This document shows positions 10,764-21,348 of a stretch of DNA of 64,000 bases, piece by piece. The notes below the pieces were generated by a model, which was not told the DNA's origin, did not search any database, and worked only from the letters and a program-made list of their open reading frames with translations. The number at the start of each line of letters is the position of its first letter. The first letter of the stretch is position 1. Both the position numbers and the translations under genes were made by a program. Source of the stretch: Archegozetes longisetosus (Eukaryota > Arthropoda > Arachnida > Sarcoptiformes > Trhypochthoniidae); assembly GCA_018873245.2 (NCBI GenBank), contig JAEMBT020000008.1, positions 3,272,001 through 3,336,000 of the forward strand, in the 5' to 3' direction.

Positions 10764-11716
10764 AGGAGGAAGGTTCGGGACTTTGTAATGACCGATTTCA
10801 AAAATATTTTTATTGTATGAACTTCATGTCATATTAATATGGTGTTCGAAAGAGCACATAATAAAGGCTGACCGCCAGACACTTTAAAATTGTGATCACT
10901 AAAAAGTGTTCTCTTAAGGCCGATTGTTCTTGATTCCTATATATTCTTACATAGAAAATATGGGCTTTTGTTATGTGAAATCCAGATTGAATGGGAATTC
11001 AATTGAACTGAAACAAATTAAGTATAATTATAATTATAATTGAAATATATATTATCTCAATGAGATAATATAGTCAAATTGCAATGATGGGTACACAATC
11101 AACTCTCATCTGATAAATTTGTTAATATGATTAAGTATGGTTGGTATAAACCTAGATTCAATGATCAATTAGCAGAATATTTTGATAATTTTATTGAAAT
11201 TTATTTTAGAAATGTTTTGAGAAATCATTGCTGTTCCTGCTTTGAAATATTACATGCAGTCACCATGATAGCAGTGTGTCAAACCTTTTTCAGTAATAAA
11301 TCTTTTCACTACCGTTAATTTTGATGCTTAAATTCCTATTATAAGATTAAAATAACAAGCTTTCTTTGGAGATTGAATAGATTTTCTATACATTCGAAGA
11401 TTGTGTGATAAAGTATTTTTAACATTCATTGTCATTAGAAAAATCTGTTCATAATTAGATTATAAAAATTGACTTAACTTTCAATTTATATGAATTTCTG
11501 ATGAGTTTTGATGTTTTCTCATTTTTAAATAGTGAAATAAACAAATAAATATACGTTAATAACCATGGATTGAAAATTGACTTTATAGATGATCATAACT
11601 TCTGTGCCTGGCGGTCAGCCATTTTGTATACGCCATTATCATCACCATATGACATGAAGTTCATATCATAAAACTATTTTTGAAATCGGTCATTCCATAG
11701 TACCGAACCTCCCGCG
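10764..11716. mobile_element. ~950-bp non-autonomous element with ~120-bp terminal inverted repeats
   Basis: 10764-10882 and 11598-11716 are inverted copies: shared blocks include GGAGGTTCGG-type ends, ATGACCGATTTCAAAAATA, TATGAACTTCATGTCATAT and GGCTGACCGCCAG. The interior is AT-rich with a small palindrome (TTATCTCAATGAGATAA) and no transposase. The short open frame 11127-11318 inside has no recognisable product. I did not find a clear target duplication, so the superfamily is open. Confidence 0.75.
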
Positions 11717-11829
11717 TTAGATTTAGACAAAAAGATATAAAAGTAAATTAGATTGAAGATTAAAAAATGCAATACATTTCAGTCATCAACTATTATTCCT
11801 GACTGAGAGATCCAGTTTTGTGTTTGGAT

Positions 11830-13116
11830 TCACGGTCTTAAGTCTGAAATGTAATACATATTTTCAGTGACTTTTCTGCAACTAATTTTCGATTTTCTGG
11901 ATTTATATGTATTCTCACAATTAAAGATTGTATTTATGAATGCAATTTGAATTTTATTTTGTTTCGTGAAATAGTTGTAAACTGCGTTAATAGGACGAGA
12001 CAACATGTATACTGAAAACCCAAACCATAAACTCATAATCGAAGCGATATAACATAGATATTCTTCAAAATGTATTTTGGCCGAATGAGATAAAACCATA
12101 TTAGGTGTGGTCGGACAATTTATAATAATCTGGTAACTATCGGTATTCTGCGAGTAATTGATTTGATCGGAGTACTCTATTTCTGTATTGTAATGTTTTT
12201 CATAGCAATTTTCATATTCACCACAAACTTTAATACATTTTTGTGCCACAACCAGTTTCAAGGTGTTATTCAAAGTAACTGTCGCCCAATTATTCATGAA
12301 GAATCCACCTTCGCTCTGATTGCAGAATTTAAAGTCAGGCCAACCATTGAAATGGTTCTTATAATAGTCAATTTTACATTTAGAGATACAGTCGGTTCTT
12401 GATTGATATCCCAAATTCTGGTAATCGATACATGAAGTAGTATATGGTTTAGGCATTAATTTTGTTATAGTCTTATAATATTTCAGAACCGTTTGCTTAT
12501 TTGTTTTAAAGGTAATCGTTTTCTTTGTATTAACGAAATAATCACTCGGTAGTTGGTCTCTTGGGTGTATGAATATGCTCACTACTCTCAAATGGATTGG
12601 CATTTCTAGTACAATCATAGGGATCCAATCGTTTCTTAGACTTGAACCTTTATTAACCTGATAGTTATCGATTGGCTCATTTTCCAATTGAGAGAACAGA
12701 GTAAAACATTTGGTAAAATAAGTTAAGTAAGAGCGAACGGGTACTATTTGATTACAACTGACATAATTTTGCGAATCACTGAGTCCAAGAGTCTTGATTA
12801 CATGACACTTGAATATTTGATCAAAAGAAAGCGTAGCGTTGAATTGTTCTTTAATATCTAACTTGTTGAGAAATGTGAAGCCATCAAATTTTGAGCTTTT
12901 GTTGATTAATTTGGTGACTGAGTCTTTGATGAGAAAAGAATTTTTGACAGCGCAAATCGTAATCGCAGGTAATGAGCGAAAACTATCGAATTCGTATCTG
13001 ATTTCAGTTGTAGTTTTATAAGAGAAATAAATTTGACTTAATTGATAGATTTGTGCAAAACAACCGATCACAGAAATGATTGTGAAAATTGTCTTGATTT
13101 TTGTACAACTTTTCAT
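11830..13116 (-). CDS. DEG/ENaC-like sodium channel subunit, copy 2
   Basis: Single exon, 428 residues, same plan as copies 1 and 3: N-terminal TM1 at about 8-33, post-TM1 motif LPAITIC at 49-55, a Cys-rich ectodomain including DYQNLGYQSRTDCISKCKID, and a pre-TM2/TM2 segment with WFGFSVYML (GFS at 366-368). It is clearly more diverged from copies 1 and 3 than they are from each other, and its C-terminal cytoplasmic tail is different. It lies 2.0 kb upstream of copy 1 on the same strand, separated by the inverted-repeat element at 10.8-11.7 kb. Channel function is inferred from the family. Confidence 0.67.
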   Translation of the reverse strand: MKSCTKIKTIFTIISVIGCFAQIYQLSQIYFSYKTTTEIRYEFDSFRSLPAITICAVKNSFLIKDSVTKLINKSSKFDGFTFLNKLDIKEQFNATLSFDQIFKCHVIKTLGLSDSQNYVSCNQIVPVRSYLTYFTKCFTLFSQLENEPIDNYQVNKGSSLRNDWIPMIVLEMPIHLRVVSIFIHPRDQLPSDYFVNTKKTITFKTNKQTVLKYYKTITKLMPKPYTTSCIDYQNLGYQSRTDCISKCKIDYYKNHFNGWPDFKFCNQSEGGFFMNNWATVTLNNTLKLVVAQKCIKVCGEYENCYEKHYNTEIEYSDQINYSQNTDSYQIIINCPTTPNMVLSHSAKIHFEEYLCYIASIMSLWFGFSVYMLSRPINAVYNYFTKQNKIQIAFINTIFNCENTYKSRKSKISCRKVTENMYYISDLRP

Positions 13117-13749
13117 GATTTAGTTTTCTTCAATCCATCACATGAAAAATTGTCTTACTCTCGACCTCAACTAAACTGATAGACAATAAGAAAAGTATTT
13201 CTGATATTTGTTGCAATAGCTGTGAAACTAAAATAAAAACTAAATATTGATTAACTTATTTACTTTACTTTATTCATCATATGATTGATTCATTAATTAA
13301 ATTATAATTTCAAAAGAATTTGTTAATTAAATATATGTATTCCTACAATTCTTGCAATGGGGAGACAATTTTGTGGTAGTTTTAGGTCAATTCACTTAAC
13401 TATACTTGACAAAAGCATAAATAGATATTGATTCAACTGTATTACTACATCTTACTTCTATTCATACTTTTGTCAAGTTTCGTTAAGTCTAGTATAACTT
13501 AACTTTTCCCATTTACTAATTTACGTTACTTATTAATTAATTTTAACGAAATCTTCAAAGCTTTCGAAATACTCACCTTCATGAGTTACGCACTTCTTCC
13601 ACCTTTTACTCAATTGTTGGATGCGTTTTTAAGCTCAGTTTCTTGGATTCGGTTGAAACGGTAGGTGATGTACTCTAATGTTATGCATTCTCAACACTTT
13701 GTGTTTACTATTCAGTGTGAGAGTTATTTAATCACTTTTTATTCACACT
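13117..13749. other. Intergenic with a short inverted repeat at ~13405-13490
   Basis: ACTTGACAAAAGCAT (about 13405) and its inverted copy (ending about 13490) form a ~90-bp MITE-like hairpin. The rest is AT-rich, with no gene. Confidence 0.4.
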
Positions 13750-14666
13750 AAAGAAGAAAACCCAAAGCCCTTTACTTTTAGCCCTGCTTTGAGCCCGAGC
13801 GCCACCTATATTTTAAGATATCCCCTTCTTGTACTACCCACATCTAAAATATCTTTCAAAAGTACGAACGCCTAAGCGAGATATAGGACAAAATGTGTAT
13901 ATAATAGCCTGCGGATTTTATCAACGCAGACTACGTAGCTCTTATTATGCTCAGCATAGTAAGAGCGATGGTCGTTTTGAGGTCCAAGTGTGCAGGCACA
14001 CTGGGCCTCTGGGGTTATCCTCGGTCAATATTCAAGTCGAGGACCCCATTTTAATCCGCGGGCGGATTCACTCCTGTTTTGCTAACAGAACTAAACACTT
14101 AATGTACATATTAGTTGATGTTAGCAAAACGGGAGTTGATTCAATTATTGAATATTGCTGTCAGTGCAAAACAGGCCTCAGGACTATCGGGTGCTGTGCA
14201 CACGTAATGGTAGTTCTGTGTTATCTCGGACTCGGCAGGTACGAGTCCGAGATAGCAAAACCGGCAAACTCGCTGGACAGGTTTTATGTCGATTTTGCTT
14301 CTGATAGCACTGACAGCGAGTAGGGTGAGAGGGTGGTATATTATAATTATTTTATCTTTATTTTATTTTATTTGTTTATTTTATTTATATTATTTATGCT
14401 TTTTGTTTTTAATTTTTTAAACTCTATACCTATGTGTGATACTTAGTATTACTATATTTCTATAAAATAAACAATTGTAATGTAAAAAATATTGAAATAA
14501 TTGCAATTTTACACACTTTGTCCTATAACAAATTTTGTCCTATATCTCGCTTAGGCGTTTGCACTAGTGTCAAATATTTTAGGCATGAGTAGTACAAGGG
14601 TAGAGGTATCTAAAAATATAGGTGGCGCTCGGGCTCATTGTAGGGCGGGTTTGGACTTTCTTCTTT
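13750..14666. mobile_element. TIR transposon carrying a SWIM-finger ORF
   Basis: Both ends carry inverted repeats of ~150 bp: AAAGAAGAAA outermost, then GAGCCCGAGCGCCACCTATA, then CGCCTAAGCGAGATATAGGA innermost. The left copy ends near 13890 and the right copy starts near 14519. The interior codes only the SWIM-type ORF, so it looks like a deletion derivative. Long TIRs plus a SWIM finger resemble Mutator-like elements, but no convincing 9-bp target duplication was found. Confidence 0.8.
13829..14323 (+). CDS. SWIM-type zinc-finger ORF of the TIR element
   Basis: 164-codon open frame beginning inside the left inverted repeat. The C-terminal half has the SWIM pattern C-x-C-x8-C-x-H: CQCKTGLRTIGCCAHV, followed by LGLGRYESEIAKPA. 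SWIM fingers bind DNA or protein and often end MULE and related transposases. No ATG opens the frame (it begins at TTG), and no catalytic domain is present, so it is either the terminal exon of a larger transposase or an accessory ORF preserved after internal deletion. It is not a cellular gene on this evidence. Confidence 0.6.
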   Translation: MYYPHLKYLSKVRTPKRDIGQNVYIIACGFYQRRLRSSYYAQHSKSDGRFEVQVCRHTGPLGLSSVNIQVEDPILIRGRIHSCFANRTKHLMYILVDVSKTGVDSIIEYCCQCKTGLRTIGCCAHVMVVLCYLGLGRYESEIAKPANSLDRFYVDFASDSTDSE

Positions 14667-14702
14667 CGCTGTATTTTAACGAATGTCATATCATATTGTA
14701 GC

Positions 14703-14903
14703 TGCTGAGAAGAGATTTTGTATCTCAGGGAGACTATTGCACAATGCATTGATTATCCCTGTAAACTAGTGTTTTTCAAAACATGCGCAAATATTCAAAT
14801 TCATTTTGCTCTGTAAACAAATTCACTACTTGTTACATTGACTACTTATCAAATACGATAGTTAAAAGGAATCTCCCTAAGATACAAAAATTTCTTTTGA
14901 GCA
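14703..14903. mobile_element. ~200-bp MITE with ~35-bp terminal inverted repeats
   Basis: TGCTGAGAAGAGATTTTGTATC at 14703 and the complement of the segment ending at 14903 (TGCTCAAAAGAAATTTTTG...) match, both continuing into TAGGGAGA-like sequence. It abuts a copy of the dispersed repeat that follows. No target duplication was identified. Confidence 0.6.
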
Positions 14904-15215
14904 GGACAAGTTTGTAGAATAAGCACTTCAATAGATAATTACGGGACTGGCTAACGTCTCGCATTAGTGCGAGAATCTATTTATAGCCGATAATTACTCG
15001 AATGTACATTATTTTTATGTAGAAATAAATATTTATAAAAATTATAGGCTTTCCGTTTAAAAAAATCTAAATATTTGTGGATACAAATGTATATTACAGA
15101 AAAAAAATGAAAATGTCCTCAATCCTGATCTAATATATAGTAAATCCAGAGATCATAATATAGCTTTATTTGAACATTTCATGCAAGTGAAAGAAGTGAG
15201 AAAAAATCGATTTGG
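14904..15215. repeat. Dispersed repeat family, copy 1 (others ~37.48-38.07 and 49.09-50.11 kb)
   Basis: Shared blocks: ACAAGTTTG..GAATAAG..CTTCAATAGATAA, GTAGAAATAAATATTTA, TATTACAGA and GATCATAA, in the same order in all three copies. No coding capacity is visible. Confidence 0.6.
14934..14997. repeat. 46-bp insert flanked by a 9-bp direct repeat
   Basis: GATAATTAC occurs at 14934-14942 and 14989-14997. The 46 bp between contains the hairpin CTCGCA-TTAG-TGCGAG and is absent from the other copies of the dispersed repeat, so it looks like an insertion with a target duplication. Confidence 0.5.
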
Positions 15216-15446
15216 TATCCGTTAAGAGAAGAATGTCATTATTATTTCATCAAATAAATCATGGTATTTAAACACAGCAGGTACGACACGCAGAGACTTC
15301 AAATTTGAAAATATTGTTGAGCGGGAGTTGGTGTTCGCTGTAGCGAGTTTTCCTTCTAGTTGCTACTCACTCATTGCACCGACATTCACTCTCTGAACTG
15401 GACTGAACTTTGTTGACACTGAATGTATGCAGCTCTAAAAACTGCA

Positions 15447-15475
15447 TATAAGAAGTGTCTCCAAACACTTTCAGT
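15447..15475 (+). promoter_or_regulatory. TATA + initiator core promoter candidate
   Basis: TATAAG at 15447 is followed 24 nt later by TCAGT at 15471, the arthropod initiator, a canonical spacing. The ORF at 15487 would lie directly downstream. Confidence 0.35.
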
Positions 15476-15486
15476 CCATTCGCCTT

Positions 15487-15774
15487 TTGGCATTTGCTCC
15501 TCTCGCGAGAAGTGCTCCCGATTGTTATAACCAAACGTTTACAGACGGAATACCGCTTGCGTTTGGAAATAAAAATCGCAATAGCTCTACAATATGTTAT
15601 ACCCGTATCTTTATGTACAATCCTCTGACAGAATGCAATTATATCTCCTTTAATTTATGGATACCAAAGTTCACAGATTTCGGCAATTCTAGGATAAGCA
15701 TGCATCCGAGAACTATCCGCCATGTATATGATCAATATCAGAGAGTATTTTTGAATTTTGATAGCAATTCATAA
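15487..15774 (+). CDS. Unrecognised ORF, possible pseudogene or exon
   Basis: 95 codons open from TTG to TAA without an N-terminal ATG. The peptide has three cysteines and N-glycosylation-type sites (CYNQTFTDG, NRNSSTICY) and reads like part of a secreted protein, but I do not recognise a family. A plausible core promoter lies just upstream. No continuing exon with good splice sites was found downstream. It could be a decayed gene or chance. Confidence 0.2.
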   Translation: MAFAPLARSAPDCYNQTFTDGIPLAFGNKNRNSSTICYTRIFMYNPLTECNYISFNLWIPKFTDFGNSRISMHPRTIRHVYDQYQRVFLNFDSNS

Positions 15775-16812
15775 TAATAATAATTTTGCTATTGTTGACA
15801 TTTAAGTACTGTCACGTCAGATCTTCTACTTTGCACTACTGCTCATACGGTCCCATAATCTTGTCAGATCATTCCATGATGTCATAAAAGCTAATACCTT
15901 TTCTCTTGGAACGTGTCTTTAGTTTTACTATTAGTGCAATCCCTCATTGAACACTATTTGCAATGCCAACACCACACGATCCTTGCTTTATATATAGAAG
16001 GTAAAAGATGAAAAGTATGATATTCATAGAAAAGGACATAAACTACACGCGATTTCCTGCGCGTCTTAAGAAGGTGTTGGTTAGAATCGTGAATTTAACA
16101 CCAGTATAGAGAATAGATTGAAACAATTCTCGTTGAGTGATTGGACAAATCAAATCAGGTCTAAGGACTATGAGAACAGTCTTACAGTCAGAAGTAGAAG
16201 TATTTTTCGTATGAGTTGCAAGTCCATCAAAGTTGATTAAGAATTGACTTGTCACCAAAAATTATATTGCGTTATTTCTCAGAAATAGTAATGCAAAGTT
16301 ACCTTAATTTTATCATTTATTCTGTAAACGTACTAAGATAAAAATAGAAAGCATAATGAACTACAACTTTTGTAGAATTTTGATCAATTTGAAAGTTTTG
16401 CATTTTTCCACAAATAAAGGGATGAAAGTCAGGTCCATTTACCATTGATTTTAGTGTAAAGAAAAGATCTTAAACTACTTTTAGGTATTCGGTCATGAAA
16501 CGCTTTGAAGACAGCAATAATATAGCAAACTATTCGTCTGAATTGTGAACAAAAAATAAATTAGAAATAAGTTTTAACATTTAAATAAATATTTTTAAAA
16601 TCAAAACGCTAATTTGAATTGACAGGAACTAAGGTTTATAAAGACTTGAATGTAACTATTAAGTTTTATCAGAGTCTGGCACACTTTGTGAACAGTCATA
16701 AATGATACGGTTGAATTATACATGCAATTATGATATTCAAAATTTAATGAATCAGCAATTGAATCTCATTTCTTGATCAGTAAAAGATATTCTAAAGAAT
16801 TATCATTTTTGC
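15775..16812. other. Intergenic, no gene supported
   Basis: AT-rich DNA between the unrecognised ORF and the 3' end of P450 copy A. A 71-codon minus-strand frame at 16043-16258 shows no family features. Confidence 0.4.
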
Positions 16813-19800
16813 CTATCTTTTTCGAATTCCTACAATTACACTCTTTGCTGCGCATAAACGTGTGACTGTCTTAAATTCAAGCGGAACTTGAGTTTTAGCA
16901 CTTCTAAAAAATTCAAATCTTCGAACAATTTGTGATAAACATAGTTTTGCTTCCATTAAAGCGAATCGCATTCCAATACAATTTCGAGGACCAGCACCAA
17001 AAGGAATATAAGTGTATGGAATGATTTGATCTCGATTTTCAGGCATAAATCTTTCGGGATTAAACTTATGAGCATTTGGATAATATTCTTCTGAATGATG
17101 GATGGCATAAGTCGGAATTTCTACGACTTGTCCTTTGAATAAAGTGATTCCAGTGTCACCCAATTTATAATTAGTCTTTGATTGTCTTTCTAGTCTAATG
17201 ACTGGTGGATAAAGACGTAATGTTTCGGATAAGACTGAATCCAAATACTGTAGGTTTGTCAGTGCTTCATAACTTATTTCTCCATTAGAATCAACAGCGG
17301 AGTTGATTTCTTCATAAAGTTTTTGTTGACATTCAGGATTGAGTGCCAACTCATATGAACAGAATGTCAAAGTTGTAGCGGTTGTTTCATATCCAGCGAT
17401 GAAGAAAATCCAAGACTGGGCCAATATTTCATCTTCTGTCAAATGTTTATTCACAACATTGACATTTAATGCTTTCTTTTGAGCCTCTAACTCTTCCTCT
17501 CCTATAAGAAAGTAATAAGATGATATACATTTTTTCTGTAACTTAATAAAGAAAGCTATTGATTTAAATTACCTTCATTGACATGATGTGCTTCGTTCAC
17601 ATCGTCTTCATCGTGAATACTCTCCTTATCCTTCTCTGCGTCTGCTAACAATTCAATGAAATCATTGTATTTAATCTTATTATTACGTCGAGTTTTCAAT
17701 ATATGTCGTGCTAATTCAAAGAAAAAATCATTATCTTTATCTTTAGATAAAGATCTGATATTGAGAATCTTCAGCAGAATGTTTGGAAAAAGTACAGCTA
17801 GAATCATTCTAATTAACTTGGGATTGAATATATTCTTAGCATGAACTACGAACGGATTATTTGGGTCTTTGTGAGCGTTTGTTTTAGTAGCAAAAGCACA
17901 CGTTGCGATCACATCCATTGTAAAGTTTCCGTGCATGTCCTTCAAATTGATATCTTTTCCACCCTTAGCGTAAGTTTCCAAATGATCCAAATATTCCGAT
18001 AAACATTCTCTTATTGATGGGTACATTTTCTTCATTTTTCCACTTGTAAATGTTGGACTTGCTATCGATCGAAGCCTTTTCCAATCATCATCTCTAGCAA
18101 AAAACATATGCTTATCAAGTAATGGATGCTTTGCGTTTCTTCTCCGCCGATTTGAGAACAGATGGAAGTCTTTAACCATAATGACTTTGATCAATTCTGG
18201 ATCCGCCACAGTTAGTACGGGATCATTTCCGTTGAATACTCTGAGAAAATGATGATTCTTGAGAGAAAATATACAATATACTGGGAAAGTACGGTTGTCT
18301 CTCGTTATAATGAACATCCTAATACACTAGAAATCTATTGATTATAACGGGAGTTAAATATATGGGATATAGTGTGCATAGTCTGCGATCCAGATAATTT
18401 TCTCGAAAACGTACAGTCGTGGCCGATGATGATGCAAATGATACAAACATTTTTGCATTACTAATTAGTATTATTGATAGAAAGACAATAGCATTTCTAT
18501 TAATAATACTAATTAGTAATGCAAAAAATGTTTGTAAGAAAGTATCATTTTGGGTGCATCATCCAAACTAATCGGCCACGACTGTACAATATAGCTCATA
18601 GCTCACTATAACCCACTTGATTGGGGAGAAATTCCTTGTATTTTATACCCATAGAGTTTTCCATATTTCTTATACCACTCCAACTCAAGCAATGGCATAG
18701 GAGTTAGACCTATATCGACAGTATTTCCAAAACCAATCGTAGGATTCGGCCCTTTAAGACCTATTTTGGTCCAATAATTAAAATTTCGTCTTAAATACCT
18801 TTAAAAACATAAATAAAACAAATTTATTTTCCTATATACTTTTATAATCAAATTCTTATTATATTACATTTCTTAATGTGTGCAGAACTGATGAGAATGC
18901 AGAAAGGTTTTCGTTAAACTTAAAATTTTGTATCACAAATACTAATATGATTTTTTAGAAAAATCATCCAAATCATTATGTCGTAAAAATTATAAATAAT
19001 TTATATTTTCATATAAATTCCATATGAATATGACTAAAAATGTATTTGAATAATACTTCTCTCAAGTTAATGTATAGAGCTTTTCTTATTGTACACCGCA
19101 TACAAAAAATACAACCAAACTTTTATATAAAAACTTTATAAATATTGATGATTATAATGTTGACTATTGCCAGTCTGACCACATGAAATGTCCTTAACAG
19201 TCCAGCCATTGTGAACTGTGTCCAGATGTAAGGAATGGATCATTTCTTGACATACAAGTGTCCAGGAATGCGAAATGTTTGACACAATCTATTTTCTAAA
19301 GATATTGACAAATATTTTGCATTCCTGGACATTTTAATGACCCATTCCTTCTACCTGGACACAGTTCACAATGCCTGGACTGTTAAGGACATTCCGGGAC
19401 ATGTGGTCAGACTGACTATTGCACATGTGTTTGTTTTGTTTATTACACGCTTTACTCCCATTATAGTGGTTTACTTGTACTATTAATTGCAAAAAATTTA
19501 CCAATCAGAAAGCTTAAAATAGCCACTAATGTTGAGTACAATAAGAAAGCTCTGTACGATTACTATAATTTAAAAATATATACTTTTACGTGTAACTCGT
19601 CAAAGTTTTATTTTATTAAACCTTAAAATCTGACGAAATATTAGGTGAAGATTGAGTATTTATCAATAAATTTTAATAATTAATTTGATATACAGACGAC
19701 TAATCAGATGTGTTCTGTAGGAAATGCTACATAACACAATTGTCAGTTTCTAATTATTGGTAACAGCTTTTTCACTGTCATTTTTATATGAAATATCTAA

Positions 19801-20277
19801 TAAGTAAATACATCTAACACAAAAATTTATATCCAAATAATTAAATTACTAGAAATAAAAATATAATTTTTGTATCAAAAGTATCAACATGTTAGATGCT
19901 TTATATGAAAAGTATAGCTCAAAAGTTTATCCATTAACTTTAGAGAAGCGCGCATTTTAATTCATAATCGAATTAGAATTTATATGAAAAAATAAGTTAT
20001 TTGTGATTTTCTAATTTTTACTACGAATTGATTTGAACTGTTTTTTCCTAAAAACCATATTAGTATATCTGATACCATATTTTTAAAATATAAGCAAAAC
20101 CTTTCTGTATTCTCTCTAAAGAAATACGCATTTTTGGGTTAGTACCAGTCATAAGTTTTCTTGAGAAATGTAACATATTTACTTATTGTATAACTTAAAA
20201 ATCAATACATACCAATATATTAGAGGTATTAAAGTTAAAGCAAACAATTGCCATAACTCGAATCCAATTATACCCAT
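16813..20277 (-). CDS. Cytochrome P450, CYP3 clan, copy A
   Basis: ER-anchored haem-thiolate monooxygenase, probably oxidising xenobiotics or lipids. Four exons: 20213..20277, 18649..18798, 17573..18240, 16813..17501; splicing is GT-AG throughout and in frame, giving 523 residues. Exon 1 is a hydrophobic anchor (MGIIGFELWQLFALTLIPLI). Exon 2 gives the proline-rich hinge KGPNPTIGFG. The I-helix is AGYETTATT, the K-helix ETLR, the PERF motif NPERF, and the haem loop [10 protein letters not shown] carries C469. It differs from copies B-D in the B-C region and is the most diverged. Introns 1 and 2 carry MITEs, and a hAT relic sits 146 bp upstream of the ATG. The substrate cannot be inferred. Confidence 0.9.
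18414..18584. mobile_element. 171-bp Tc1/mariner-type palindromic MITE in intron 2 of P450 A
   Basis: Ends are CAGTCGTGGCCGAT and its complement ATCGGCCACGACTG, flanked by TA on both sides (18412-18413, 18585-18586). The arms extend ~75 bp, including TTTGCATTACTAATTAGTAT. CAGTCGTGGCC ends with TA duplication are typical of Tc1-like elements. It lies wholly inside the intron. Confidence 0.85.
19171..19414. mobile_element. 244-bp hAT-like MITE with perfect 8-bp target duplication
   Basis: Inverted ends CAGTCTGACCACATG...CATGTGGTCAGACTG extend for ~110 bp with few mismatches. ACTATTGC flanks both sides (19163-19170 and 19415-19422). An 8-bp duplication and CA-starting ends fit hAT. It lies in intron 1 of P450 A. 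Confidence 0.85.
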
Positions 20278-20355
20278 TTTTATAAGAATTTTTGTTCAAC
20301 TAAAATTTCTATAAAGTTTAGGACCCACATGAAAGTCTCTCATTCAACAAATGTG

Positions 20356-20365
20356 CTTATATAAG
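20356..20365 (-). promoter_or_regulatory. TATA box of P450 copy A
   Basis: CTTATATAAG lies ~80 bp upstream of the ATG. Copies B and C have TATA-like sequences at closely similar distances, which supports it. Confidence 0.5.
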
Positions 20366-20422
20366 ATTTACTGGTATTTTTGAGAATGATAAGTCAATAC
20401 AACAGCTCACTGTGAACTATAA

Positions 20423-21348
20423 TAGTGATGAGCATTGGTCCGAAATCTTGAGCTTCAAGCTCGAGCTTTTATAAAGGCAGCTTAGAATTTCTGAACTTTG
20501 AACTAAGCTTCTGAGCTTATGTTAAAAATTCAAAATAATCAGTAGTGACTTCTATAACAAGTATCTATATCAAACTATAATGAAGTGTTCGTGCAAATAA
20601 TATACTGGTTTTGATCACACATTTTGAAAAATCAACTCGAACATTGAATTTGGTTTGAGATGGTTGAACAATGAGATAAATTATTATTTATTTGAATGTT
20701 TCTTAAGCGCATTACACGAGACTTTAATACTAAAACGTGTCTCATTTTGTATACAGTTTTTGCATTTTAATATCTTATCATTTATTTTAATAAAGAATTC
20801 ATTCCCATTATACTTCTGAGTTTCTGAGAGCATTTCGACATCACACCCAGTATGACATAAATCATTGTGAGTCTTCTCGTCGTATTTTAACTCCTTGTGA
20901 AAATATTTTAATGATAGTTTCAACAATAATTATCTCTTACTTTGAACCATTTACAAAATGATTATCAAGATTTTCAAGGTTATCTCAAAAATTATTTGAG
21001 ATAATCATATTTTCAAATATGAAGAGACTTAAGTAATGAATATAAATAATACCACTTTTAAGATCAAAATCATTACTAATGATCTTTTTTTAAAAAAGAG
21101 TTATTGCATTAAATTTAATTTTAAAGCGAAATTCTTTTTGAAGATATAATAATTGACAGTTGAGGAATGTATTTCATCACTGAGTTAGATAGAAGATGTA
21201 ATTTGAAAATCTATTTTGTTAACATATGAGAAGCAGTTCAGTATTCACTGCTATTTTACATTTAATATTGTCATTGCTTTATTTTGAGCTTGAAATGAGC
21301 TCAGCTTCAGGCTCGGTGCAGCTCGCAGCTAGCTTATGCTCACCACTA
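20423..21348. mobile_element. 926-bp hAT-type element upstream of P450 A
   Basis: Ends are TAGTGATGAGCAT and the complement of ATGCTCACCACTA; subterminal GAGCTTCAAGCTCGAGCT-like repeats occur at both ends. Flanks AACTATAA (20415-20422) and CACTATAA (21349-21356) are an 8-bp duplication with one mismatch. The inside has a remnant with a BED-like finger on the minus strand. TAGTG ends and an 8-bp duplication fit hAT. Confidence 0.82.
20684..20926 (-). pseudogene. hAT transposase N-terminal remnant (BED-like finger)
   Basis: 80-codon frame inside the hAT element, ending with CKNCIQNETRFSIKVSC and ALKKHSNK. The C-x2-C then L-x2-H spacing resembles a BED zinc finger, the usual DNA-binding N-terminus of hAT transposases. 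The frame stops right after the first His; no catalytic RNase-H domain is present. Confidence 0.5.

Noticed and set aside
11127-11318. 63-codon frame inside the 10.8-11.7 kb TIR element
   Set aside because: No similarity to a transposase or other domain; AT-rich chance frame.
16043-16258. 71-codon minus-strand frame
   Set aside because: No recognisable motif, no promoter or splice context; likely chance.
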